Part shown: in pieces, positions 7,902 to 15,104 of the stretch
Numbering within the stretch: the stretch's first letter is position 1
Layout of the letters: each line of letters starts with the position of its first letter
NCBI GenBank assembly: GCA_023433945.1
Contig: JAEYTP010000086.1
Location: 1 to 24,267, forward strand
Direction: 5' to 3'
DNA length: 24,267 nucleotides
Source: Bacillota bacterium
GTDB lineage: Bacteria > Bacillota > Clostridia > Acetivibrionales > DSM-1351
Notes under the pieces: generated by a model
Databases searched by the model: none
What the model saw: the letters and a program-made list of their open reading frames with translations, nothing else
What the model was told of the DNA's origin: nothing
Made by a program: the position numbers and the translations under genes

Positions 7902-8786
7902 ATGAAAACATATAAGCTTTTTAAAAGAAGTTCTATTATATTGGCTGCTTTATATATAATGCTTAGTTTTACTGGATTTAACGATTCATTTGCACTTTCA
8001 CAAAAGATTAATGACGTAAAGAAGAAGATTGTACTAAACATTGAACCACATGATGATAAAGACGTAAATAACACCAGTAATTTCACCAACGTAGATTACG
8101 GTTCAGTTGATACCATAGAAGATAGCATAAAGCCAAATAACGATATTGAGACCAGCATTGCTAATGCGCAGAAAACGGAAGAAGTTTTAAAACTATTAAA
8201 AGCTCAGATATATGAAGATTCATATAGAAATACTATCTTAAATAAATATTATATATTCAGCTTCGATGATGCCATCAGCATTATACGTTCACTGGATGAT
8301 AAGATTTCAGCTGTTTCTGAAGCACATAACATTCCAAAAGCAATGATTGCTGCTACCCTTTTCCGCGAAATAATGTTTATGGGGCAAGAAGACATTCTTG
8401 ACGGAATGGATATCATTGGGGGGGATTCCATAGGAATATCTCAAATAGGAATAAACAATGCCAAGAGAAATGATTTGTTTGTTCATGGTATTAACTCAGT
8501 AATTGCTTTTCAGGACGAGGACCAGATAAAAGATGAACTCAAAGATATAAATCATGCGGTTTACTTCTGCGCTATGCAGCTGAAGGCCAGAGCAATTCAG
8601 TATACAGGCAAAAATGATGTTGATATACAGTCACTTGAAGATAACAAAATCAAGTATATTTTTCAGGAGTATAATCAATCACCAATAAAGTATACTATTG
8701 GTCCAATTAAAACCAAGCAAAGATATGGGGAAGAGACCTTTAGATATTACAGACTATTTGAAATGTATTACAATATAACAAAATAA
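7902..8786 (+). CDS. secreted lysozyme/transglycosylase-like protein (putative)
   Basis: A 294-residue protein with a signal peptide (KR-rich start, hydrophobic 11-25, likely cleavage after SFA at about 31). A linker of about 60 polar residues follows, then a helical C-terminal domain. The segment around 135-185 has the layout of lysozyme-superfamily hydrolases: a helix with NIPKAMIAATLFRE (Glu156 as candidate catalytic acid), then GGDSIGISQIG (173-183), resembling the DSSxGxGQI motif of such enzymes. That motif match is my only functional evidence, so peptidoglycan cleavage is an inference. Start ATG 7902 has GAGG 11 nt upstream, slightly far. It follows the LtaS-like gene by 157 bp, which holds only a 7-bp inverted repeat (ACAGCCT/AGGCTGT, 7848-7873). 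Confidence 0.65.
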   Translation: MKTYKLFKRSSIILAALYIMLSFTGFNDSFALSQKINDVKKKIVLNIEPHDDKDVNNTSNFTNVDYGSVDTIEDSIKPNNDIETSIANAQKTEEVLKLLKAQIYEDSYRNTILNKYYIFSFDDAISIIRSLDDKISAVSEAHNIPKAMIAATLFREIMFMGQEDILDGMDIIGGDSIGISQIGINNAKRNDLFVHGINSVIAFQDEDQIKDELKDINHAVYFCAMQLKARAIQYTGKNDVDIQSLEDNKIKYIFQEYNQSPIKYTIGPIKTKQRYGEETFRYYRLFEMYYNITK

Positions 8787-8885
8787 GCTTTATTTTTTAT
8801 ATTGTTTGTATTACAATAGAATTTGTAGACAAATGTTCGTGTAGAATGGTATTTAAGTAAAAAACAAATTTGGAGGACGGTTAGT

Positions 8886-10475
8886 ATGGCAGAGTTTTTA
8901 TTAACGCTGTTACCTATTGCGGTAATAGTTATTATGCTTGTTATCTTTAAGAAACCAGCTGACACAACAGGCATTGTTGGTTGGATATGTGTTTCAGTCA
9001 TTGCATTTATCTTCTTTAGAACCTCATTTGAGGTAATTGTCAGGTCAACTTTTTCTGGATTAATTAAGTCTTTTTCTGTGTCATTAATTGTAGCTACATC
9101 GCTTTTACAGATGGCATATATGGAGAAATCAGGTGCACTTAAGCGTATAATTATTTTCATCAAAACCATTGCAAGCGATAACAGAGCTGTGCAAATTATG
9201 TTGATAAATATAGGCTTTGGCACTCTGATGGTATCTGTTGGTGCGACACCTGTTTCACTTCTTCCGCCTATTCTTATTGCGATGGGCTACTCTACATATG
9301 TTGCAATTGCGCTGCCCGCAATTGGATATGATTCGCTTTGTACATATGCACTGCTTGGCGCACCAATTGTGGTATTCGTTGATTTAGCAAACAAGGTCAT
9401 GCCTGGAGCAAATGTAACGCTCTCTGATGCAGGTTCAGTATTCTATATGTTCTTACCTTTGGTATCAACACTTATAGGCTTTTGCATGCTTTGGATAGTC
9501 GGAAAGGGTAAGGCAATTAAAGAAGGCTGGCTACCTGTTATTATTACTGGATTAGTAATAGCTGTAGTCTCTTATTTTACTAACAGGGTAGATAAACTGG
9601 TTGTATTGACTGGAATATTCTGCGGTTTGGCAGTAATACTTGTTATGGCTTTGTTCCTTAAGATCACAGGCAAGAAGGTTATTGACAAGAGCAAGCTAAC
9701 AAAGGAAGAGCTAGAGTATGAGAAGCAGTATCCACTGTGGAAGGCACTTACACCATGGGCCCTTCTTTTAGTTATGGTATTGGTAGTTAATCTTGGCTTC
9801 TTTGATCAGTTCTATTACAAGATGTTGATGCCTATTAATGGCTTATCTGCTGATGGTGCAGCAATAAACACCAGATTTTTATGGAATGCATATACTTGGA
9901 TATTCATTAGTACAATCGTTTCAATACTTATAATGAAACCAAAGTCTTCACAGCTAAAAGAAACTGTGAAGGTGTGGTGGAAGAGAGCTCCAAGACCTGT
10001 TTTTGCAGCTGCTATTTTCTTTGCAGTTGGAGAAATAATGAATATGTCTGGATTTGATATGGTTACAAAGAAGTTTGACGAGGGTATGAATATGGTCAAA
10101 ATTCTTGCTGATTACTCTTCTAGTCTATTCCAGGGGGCATATGGCGCTGTTGCAAGTGTAATAGGTCTATTTGGAGGTTTTATTACAGGTAGTGAAGCTT
10201 CAACCATCGGTATGTTCGGGAAATACGCAATACTTACAGCCAAGCAACTAAACTACAATCAGACAGGTATCCTGATAATAACAGCTGCCCTTGCATTTGG
10301 CGGTGGATTAGCTAGTGTAATATCTCCAGCAAAGCTTCAGAATGCAGCTGCTTCTATTGACAAGCTTGGTGAAGAGAATAAGGTTATCAGAGTGGCATTT
10401 GTATTTTCATTAATACTGACCTCGGTAACTGCGATATATGCATTGATACTATTAAATTCAGGATTCATGCTATAA
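8886..10475 (+). CDS. L-lactate permease (LctP) family transporter
   Basis: A 529-residue, very hydrophobic protein with about 12 membrane helices, the size of LctP-family carriers, which import lactate or glycolate with protons. Family marks: VGATPVSLLPP near 118-128, a cytoplasmic loop with KKVIDKSKLTKEELEYEKQYP (263-283) before TPWALLLVMVLV, the GSEASTIGMFG stretch (435-445) where classical LctP has a GSxTxSNxLFG-type sequence, and SVISPAKLQNAAAS (477-490). These signatures are diverged, so the substrate may be another short carboxylate. Start ATG 8886 follows GGAGG. It is next to a PaaK-like CoA ligase; uptake followed by CoA activation is an attractive but unproven link. A 30-bp repeat array begins at its last two codons. 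Confidence 0.8.
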   Translation: MAEFLLTLLPIAVIVIMLVIFKKPADTTGIVGWICVSVIAFIFFRTSFEVIVRSTFSGLIKSFSVSLIVATSLLQMAYMEKSGALKRIIIFIKTIASDNRAVQIMLINIGFGTLMVSVGATPVSLLPPILIAMGYSTYVAIALPAIGYDSLCTYALLGAPIVVFVDLANKVMPGANVTLSDAGSVFYMFLPLVSTLIGFCMLWIVGKGKAIKEGWLPVIITGLVIAVVSYFTNRVDKLVVLTGIFCGLAVILVMALFLKITGKKVIDKSKLTKEELEYEKQYPLWKALTPWALLLVMVLVVNLGFFDQFYYKMLMPINGLSADGAAINTRFLWNAYTWIFISTIVSILIMKPKSSQLKETVKVWWKRAPRPVFAAAIFFAVGEIMNMSGFDMVTKKFDEGMNMVKILADYSSSLFQGAYGAVASVIGLFGGFITGSEASTIGMFGKYAILTAKQLNYNQTGILIITAALAFGGGLASVISPAKLQNAAASIDKLGEENKVIRVAFVFSLILTSVTAIYALILLNSGFML

Positions 10476-10683
10476 ATTCTATTATATATAGGAATTATGG
10501 TAGAATTACGCATTAATACATTTTAGGATAATGTTATAAACACTATGAAAAATAGTATTTATGCTGTAGATACTATTAAATATATGTTAGGTGCTAAATT
10601 ACCCATAATATATTAATGAATTAATGCTATAGATACTAAAGAATATATGATTTATGCTACAAATATTTATCGATTATAGGGGG
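10467..10683 (+). repeat. degenerate tandem array, seven units of 30-34 bp
   Basis: Units begin at 10467, 10497, 10531, 10561, 10591, 10624 and 10654. Four of the six complete intervals are exactly 30 bp, the others 33-34. The consensus begins ATGCTATA and continues roughly GATACTATTAAATATATG. The first unit starts inside the permease gene (its last codons ATG CTA TAA), and the last runs up to the ribosome binding site of the next gene, so the whole 215-bp spacer is repeat. There are no unique spacers between units. Confidence 0.7.
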
Positions 10684-10690
10684 AATAAAA

Positions 10691-11989
10691 ATGATTTGGA
10701 ATACTCAGGTTGAATGCATGTCGAGAAGGGATATGCAAGCACTTCAGTTAGAAAGGCTTAAATTTGCTGTAGCGAGAGCTTATGAAAAAGTTCCTATGTA
10801 TAAGAGGAAGTTTGATGAGATAGGCTTAAAGCCTGAGCACATCCAAACGTTAAAGGATATTGAGAAAATCCCATTTACCACAAAGAATGACTTACGAGAT
10901 AATTATCCATATGGGCTTTTTGCTGTTCCACTCAACGAAATTGTAAGGCTTCATGCATCTTCTGGAACAACCGGTAAGCCTATTGTTGTAGGCTATACCA
11001 AGAATGATATGGAGATATGGACAGAAAATATTGCAAGGCTTGCAATGGCTGCTGGAGCCAGAGAGCAAGACGTTGCCCAGATTGTATTTGGTTATGGTAT
11101 GTTTACTGGTGGCTTTGGTCTGCATTATGGACTGGAGAGACTTGGAGCAACTGTTGTTCCTGCTTCTAGTGGAAACTCAGAACGGCAACTCATGATGATG
11201 CAGGATTTTGGTACAACTATTATTGTAGGAACACCTTCATATGCTCTATACTTAGCAGAAACTGCAGAGGAATTGGATGTCGACATGAGCAAGCTTAAAT
11301 TGAGACTTGGTCTGTTTGGCGGAGAAGGACATACCCCTGAAATGAGAGCCGAGATAGAGAAACGCTGGGGTATATTGGCTACTGAAAACTATGGACTTAG
11401 CGAAATACAAGGCCCAGGTGTATCAGGCGAGTGCTACTGCCAGTGCGGAATGCATATAAATGAAGACCATTTCTACCCTGAGATAATTGATCCTGACACA
11501 GGAGAGGCTCTTCCTTATGGTGAAAAGGGTGAGATCGTGTTTACTACCCTTACAAAGGAAGGAATTCCAATGCTTCGTTACAGAACAAAGGATATCACCA
11601 TACTGAATCCTGAAACCTGTAAGTGTGGAAGGAATTCCATCAGAATGAACAAGGTACTAGGTAGAACCGATGATATGCTTATCATAAGAGGTGTCAACGT
11701 ATTCCCATCTCAGATAGAGAGTGTTCTTGTGGGCATGGAAGGAATAGGACCTCATTATCAGATATATGTATCCAAAAAGGGATATATGGACGATATTGAA
11801 GTAAGAGTAGAGCTAATTGATGGCAGATTACTTGAGAGCTTCAGTGAGCTTGAAAAGCTTGAAAAGAGCATACGTCACAAATTAAAGATTGTACTTCAGA
11901 TAGATGCTAAAGTGCGTCTTGTGGAACCTAAATCAATAGAGCGCTCAGTTGGTAAAGCCAAAAGAGTTATTGACTTAAGAAACCAATAA
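10691..11989 (+). CDS. paaK: phenylacetate-CoA ligase-like, AMP-forming
   Basis: A 432-residue adenylate-forming enzyme of the PaaK type, making acyl-CoA from an aryl or related acid, ATP and CoA via an acyl-AMP. Motifs: the P-loop-like SSGTTGKP (90-97), the adenine-binding ENYGLSE (232-238), LRYRTKD (Asp301), GRTDDMLIIRGVNVFPSQIE (324-343, hinge and start of the C-terminal domain) and the conserved lysine near the end (GKAKR). Cysteine/histidine groups ECYCQCGMH (247-255) and ETCKCGR (308-314) could bind zinc, as in PaaK-like proteins of anaerobes. Start ATG 10691 follows ATAGGGGG. In anaerobes such genes usually accompany aryl-pyruvate ferredoxin oxidoreductases for amino acid catabolism; here the neighbour is a carboxylate permease. 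The symbol denotes family, not proven substrate. Confidence 0.88.
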   Translation: MIWNTQVECMSRRDMQALQLERLKFAVARAYEKVPMYKRKFDEIGLKPEHIQTLKDIEKIPFTTKNDLRDNYPYGLFAVPLNEIVRLHASSGTTGKPIVVGYTKNDMEIWTENIARLAMAAGAREQDVAQIVFGYGMFTGGFGLHYGLERLGATVVPASSGNSERQLMMMQDFGTTIIVGTPSYALYLAETAEELDVDMSKLKLRLGLFGGEGHTPEMRAEIEKRWGILATENYGLSEIQGPGVSGECYCQCGMHINEDHFYPEIIDPDTGEALPYGEKGEIVFTTLTKEGIPMLRYRTKDITILNPETCKCGRNSIRMNKVLGRTDDMLIIRGVNVFPSQIESVLVGMEGIGPHYQIYVSKKGYMDDIEVRVELIDGRLLESFSELEKLEKSIRHKLKIVLQIDAKVRLVEPKSIERSVGKAKRVIDLRNQ

Positions 11990-12026
11990 AAATATACACA
12001 ATACACAAAAAAGTCAAAGCAATTTC

Positions 12027-12067
12027 ATTAACACAGTCACAAATTGGCTGTGTTAATTCTTTTTTAT
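12027..12067 (+). terminator. intrinsic terminator after the PaaK-like gene
   Basis: ATTAACACAG (12027-12036) pairs perfectly with CTGTGTTAAT (12048-12057) around an 11-nt loop, followed directly by TCTTTTTTATT. It separates the permease/ligase unit from proC. Confidence 0.85.
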
Positions 12068-12126
12068 TAAGTTTATAATAAGAATATGTCATTGTTAGAT
12101 TTGGTAATGATTGGAGAGGGAAGGTT

Positions 12127-12939
12127 ATGAACAAAATAGGTTTTATCGGAACCGGAGTTATGGGTTCTGCCATGATAAAGGGCATTACTGGTACTACTAT
12201 TAAGGAAGCTTCAAACGTATATGTTTTTGATGTAGATAAAAATAAGCGCAATACTTTATCTCAAGAGTTAGGCGTGGTGGCAGTAGATAGTGCTACACAG
12301 CTTGTCCAGACCTGTGACATGATTATATTAGCTGTAAAGCCCAATGTTGTTAAAAACGTTTTGGAGGAGATTAAAGATTCGTTTACTAAAGACAAGCTCT
12401 TTCTTAGTATTGCGGCAGGAATCCCTCTAAAGACATATAAAAGCATTCTCGGTGAGGACAAAAAGGTAATACGAGCTATGCCAAACACTCCGGCACTTAT
12501 CGGAGAGGGTATGACGCTTATCAGCTTTGACAGCTGTGTATTGCAGGAGGACAGTGAGCAAGCAATTAAGCTGCTTGGTTCATTAGGTAAGGTTGAAGTA
12601 CTTGAAGAAAAATTGATGAATGAGGTTGTTGCTTTGACGGGCTCTAGTCCTGCATATGTTTTTATGATGATAGAAGCAATGGCTGACGCAGCAGTTTTAT
12701 CAGGAATCCCAAGGCAGACAGCATACAGGCTTGCATCACAAGCAGTGGCAGGCAGTGCAAAGATGGTAGCTGAAACTGGTAAGCACCCAGGAGAATTGAA
12801 AGACCAGGTTTGCTCACCTGCTGGTACAACTATTGAAGCAGTTGCTACACTTGAGAAAAAAGGCTTCAGAAATTCAATTATTGAAGCAATGAATGATTGT
12901 ACAAAGAAAGCAAGGGAATTAGGAAAAATATATGGCTAA
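12127..12939 (+). CDS. proC: pyrroline-5-carboxylate reductase
   Basis: A 270-residue cytoplasmic enzyme of the last step of proline synthesis, reducing 1-pyrroline-5-carboxylate with NAD(P)H. The Rossmann glycine motif GTGVMG (8-13) opens the protein, followed by ILAVKP (67-72), RAMPNTPA (116-123) and the C-terminal signature region LTGSSPAYVF (170-179) to DQVCSPAGTTIEAV (226-239), which carries the substrate-binding residues. The length is normal for ProC. Start ATG 12127 has GGAGAGGGAAGG just upstream. Its last 8 bp overlap the start of rnhA, so the two are translated from one message. No other proline gene is in the window. Confidence 0.96.
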   Translation: MNKIGFIGTGVMGSAMIKGITGTTIKEASNVYVFDVDKNKRNTLSQELGVVAVDSATQLVQTCDMIILAVKPNVVKNVLEEIKDSFTKDKLFLSIAAGIPLKTYKSILGEDKKVIRAMPNTPALIGEGMTLISFDSCVLQEDSEQAIKLLGSLGKVEVLEEKLMNEVVALTGSSPAYVFMMIEAMADAAVLSGIPRQTAYRLASQAVAGSAKMVAETGKHPGELKDQVCSPAGTTIEAVATLEKKGFRNSIIEAMNDCTKKARELGKIYG

Positions 12940-13390
12940 CCTTAAAAAGCAAGTTGAGATTTATACGGACGGTGCTTGCTCAGGTAATCCCGGTGCAGGA
13001 GGATGGGGTGCTGTGCTGATGTATGGAGATCATAAACTTGAGATGTCGGGCTTTGAAGATAATACCACTAACAATAAAATGGAACTTACTGCTGCGGTTA
13101 AGGCACTTGAAAAATTGAAGGAGCCATGCAGGGTAAACCTATACAGTGATAGTGCTTATCTTGTAAATGCTTTTATCCAAGGATGGCTAGACAAGTGGGT
13201 TAAGGCGGGTTGGAAAAGAAACAAAAATGAAGAAGTAAAGAATGTTGAACTATGGCAGCAACTTCTTAAATTGTCGGAGTACCATGAAATTAAATGGATT
13301 AAGGTTAAGGGACACGCTGACAATGAATATAACAACAGGTGTGATAAGCTTGCCACTGATGAAATAAAGAAAAATATGGGTACAAAATAA
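12932..13390 (+). CDS. rnhA: ribonuclease HI
   Basis: A 152-residue RNase HI, which cuts the RNA strand of RNA-DNA hybrids. All catalytic residues are visible: Asp13 (YTDGACSGNPG), Glu51 (NNKMELTAA), Asp73 (YSDSAYLVNA), His128 and Asp138 (GHADNEYNNRCD). Size and motif spacing match the E. coli enzyme, including the basic helix region WLDKWVKAGWKRNKNEEV. ATG 12932 lies inside the end of proC (8-bp overlap), so its translation is probably coupled. There is no strong terminator after it, only a weak AT inverted repeat (CAATAAA/TTTATTG, about 13402-13421) that could serve both this gene and the small convergent ORF downstream. Confidence 0.96.
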   Translation: MANLKKQVEIYTDGACSGNPGAGGWGAVLMYGDHKLEMSGFEDNTTNNKMELTAAVKALEKLKEPCRVNLYSDSAYLVNAFIQGWLDKWVKAGWKRNKNEEVKNVELWQQLLKLSEYHEIKWIKVKGHADNEYNNRCDKLATDEIKKNMGTK

Positions 13391-13438
13391 AATATTGAAG
13401 GCAATAAATTTATTTTTATTGATATCATTCAGCGGCAC

Positions 13439-13567
13439 TTATTGATTATATGTGTTCAGTAACTCCTTTAGTGTTTTAAATTGTAGTCCAAGAAGCTTTA
13501 TTTGATTGACAACCTCTTTTGGTTTACCTGTTATTATGATTTTATCCTTTTTTATTATTTGTTTCAT
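13439..13567 (-). CDS. small basic protein of 42 residues, unknown function
   Basis: On the minus strand, ATG (complement of 13565-13567) opens a 42-codon frame ending at TAA (complement of 13439-13441), preceded by AGAAAGGATTTCTC, a good Shine-Dalgarno with about 7 nt spacing. The product is short, basic and hydrophobic-rich: a lysine-rich start (MKQIIKKDK), a beta-like IIITGKP segment, then an amphipathic helix-like stretch with EVVNQIKLLG and LKELLNTYNQ. It has a normal Lys/Ile/Leu composition and ends in the convergent rnhA spacer. A TATAAT (plus 13625-13630) lies upstream on the same strand, without a good -35. It occupies a 308-bp spacer otherwise without a gene, and it is the only minus-strand protein gene I can support. 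I do not recognise the family; the small size leaves room for chance. Confidence 0.55.
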   Translation of the reverse strand: MKQIIKKDKIIITGKPKEVVNQIKLLGLQFKTLKELLNTYNQ

Positions 13568-13698
13568 GAGAAATCCTTTCTATTACCGTTGTTAAGTCAT
13601 ATAACTGTGGGAAAATATGGACACATTATAGTTTACTCAGCTTTTGGACGTTTTATAACGAAATATAAACCTAATAATTTAGCAGAGGGGATAGACAT

Positions 13699-14247
13699 TT
13701 GGAATATACAGAAAAGACGCTTGACATAAAAGAAATATATAAAGGCAATATAATCACTGTTCAGAATCAGACCGTTAGTTTGCCTGACGGAAGAGAAGCA
13801 ACAAGAGATATTGTACTTCATCCAGGGGCTTCAGTAGTGATACCTATAAATGAATGTGGAGAAATTTATATGGTTCGACAATTCAGAAAGCCTCTTGATA
13901 TTACAACCCTTGAACTGCCTGCGGGGAAGCTGGATTATCCAGGGGAAGATCCAATGGAATGTGCCAAGAGAGAGCTTATAGAGGAAACTGGCCTTAGAGC
14001 ACAAAGTATTAAGCACTTAATTAGTATGCATACCACTCCAGGCTTTTGTAATGAAGTTATCCATCTGTATTGTGCAACAGGTCTTGAACAGGGTGAATCT
14101 GACGCTGATGAAGATGAATTCCTTTCTGTAGAGAGATTTCATGTTTCAAAGCTAGTTGAAATGGTTATGAATCATGAGATTACTGATGCTAAGACCATAA
14201 TAGGAGTACTTTTAGCAGATAAGCTGCATCGAGAAGGAACAATATAA
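13699..14247 (+). CDS. nudF: ADP-ribose pyrophosphatase-type Nudix hydrolase
   Basis: A 182-residue Nudix hydrolase of the ADP-ribose pyrophosphatase type, splitting ADP-ribose to AMP and ribose 5-phosphate. The Nudix box spans Gly76 to Gly98 (GKLDYPGEDPMECAKRELIE then ETG), with the metal-binding REx2EE (Arg91, Glu92, Glu95, Glu96). There is one extra residue between the first Gly and the first Glu (Gx6E instead of Gx5E). The N-terminal VSLPDGREATRDIVLHPGA and MVRQFRKPL are typical of NudF dimers. The likely start is TTG 13699, with AGAGGGG 8 nt upstream; the next ATG in frame is inside the conserved domain. The nudF-spoIIM-xerD order that follows supports the assignment. Confidence 0.88.
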   Translation: MEYTEKTLDIKEIYKGNIITVQNQTVSLPDGREATRDIVLHPGASVVIPINECGEIYMVRQFRKPLDITTLELPAGKLDYPGEDPMECAKRELIEETGLRAQSIKHLISMHTTPGFCNEVIHLYCATGLEQGESDADEDEFLSVERFHVSKLVEMVMNHEITDAKTIIGVLLADKLHREGTI

Positions 14248-14263
14248 TTATTAATGATTTATG

Positions 14264-14292
14264 TAATATTTTATGTTTATTCAGCATAGTAT
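14264..14292 (+). promoter_or_regulatory. candidate SigE promoter of spoIIM
   Basis: TAATATT (14264-14270) and CATAGTAT (14285-14292) are 14 bp apart, resembling the mother-cell SigE consensus (roughly KMATATT and CATACAHT; six of eight match in the -10). spoIIM is SigE-dependent in Bacillus, so the location fits. It is short and AT-rich, so it remains a candidate. Confidence 0.4.
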
Positions 14293-14322
14293 TTTAGTAA
14301 AACTAGTGAAAAGCTATGCTGA
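14281..14322 (+). promoter_or_regulatory. 9-bp inverted repeat overlapping the spoIIM ribosome binding site
   Basis: TCAGCATAG (14281-14289) and CTATGCTGA (14314-14322) are perfect complements 24 nt apart. The right arm ends in the first bases of the Shine-Dalgarno GAGGT (14321-14325); the left arm overlaps the candidate SigE -10. It could be a translational control hairpin or an operator. The loop itself holds a TTTTAGTAAAA mini-hairpin. Confidence 0.45.
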
Positions 14323-14335
14323 GGTACATACTGAA

Positions 14336-14977
14336 ATGAGAAAAATATTTGATATTTTTAAGGAACATATAAGTAATAATAAAATAACATACCTGAGTTT
14401 ATTTATTTTTTATTTAGTCGGAATAATACTTGGAGCACTTTCAATTAATAACCTTGACAGTAATTATAGCAAGACTATTGTCAATTATTTTAATGGCTTT
14501 CTAAATCTAGCAGGCAATGAGACATTTAGTATTGGGCAATTACTAAAAGCATCATTATTTGAAAACATTAAGTTTGTTCTTATTTTTTGGATTATAGGAT
14601 TAATGGTTGTAGGTTTTCCGCTTTATTATGCTTTGATAGGAATGAAGGGTTTTATTACGGGTTTTAGTTCTGCAATAGTAGTACAGGTTTTATCCTTCAA
14701 AGGAGGATTAATCAGTATACTTTGTTTCCTTCCAAAAGAAATTATTATGATACCTTGTTTCATAGCAATTGCTGTTAATGGAATAAAGTTTTCTAAAACG
14801 ATTTTTGGAGGATTATTCAAGCAAACTTATGGTAATGAGAATACATACGCGAAAAGGATAGTTCCATACAATTTTGTAAATGTATTTTTTACAATTTTTA
14901 TTATGGGTGGAATAATGTTTGAGGGGATTATTTCACCATACATGCTCAATTTTCTTGTTCCAATACTCAAATCATAG
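14336..14977 (+). CDS. spoIIM: stage II sporulation protein M
   Basis: A 213-residue integral membrane protein with about five hydrophobic helices, matching SpoIIM, part of the SpoIIDMP complex that remodels septal peptidoglycan during engulfment. Recognisable are the N-terminal helix LFIFYLVGIILGAL, the central WIIGLMVVGFPLYYALIGMKGFITGFS and LPKEIIMIPCFIAIA segments typical of the family. An upstream in-frame ATG at 14273 would add 21 residues, but it lacks a ribosome binding site. The ATG at 14336 has GAGGT 10 nt upstream and gives almost exactly the length of B. subtilis SpoIIM (214), so I chose it. Its position between nudF and xerD fits. A hairpin and a SigE-like promoter precede it. 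Confidence 0.9.
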   Translation: MRKIFDIFKEHISNNKITYLSLFIFYLVGIILGALSINNLDSNYSKTIVNYFNGFLNLAGNETFSIGQLLKASLFENIKFVLIFWIIGLMVVGFPLYYALIGMKGFITGFSSAIVVQVLSFKGGLISILCFLPKEIIMIPCFIAIAVNGIKFSKTIFGGLFKQTYGNENTYAKRIVPYNFVNVFFTIFIMGGIMFEGIISPYMLNFLVPILKS

Positions 14978-15104
14978 AAAAAAAAGTAAAAAACATATTA
15001 AAATTAAAAATAATTCTTTTATATTAACAAAATTTGTTATAAAATAATATATATTATAATTTTGATAGGGATTTACAATTTGAAATATAAAGGAGTAGTT
15101 GTTG

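Noticed and set aside
8768..9223. 151-codon minus-strand ORF opposite the permease start
   Set aside because: Antisense to a clear permease gene with RBS; composition is that of a reversed membrane-protein frame.
14273..14335. Longer spoIIM start at ATG 14273
   Set aside because: No RBS; it crosses the inverted repeat; the shorter form matches the B. subtilis protein length.
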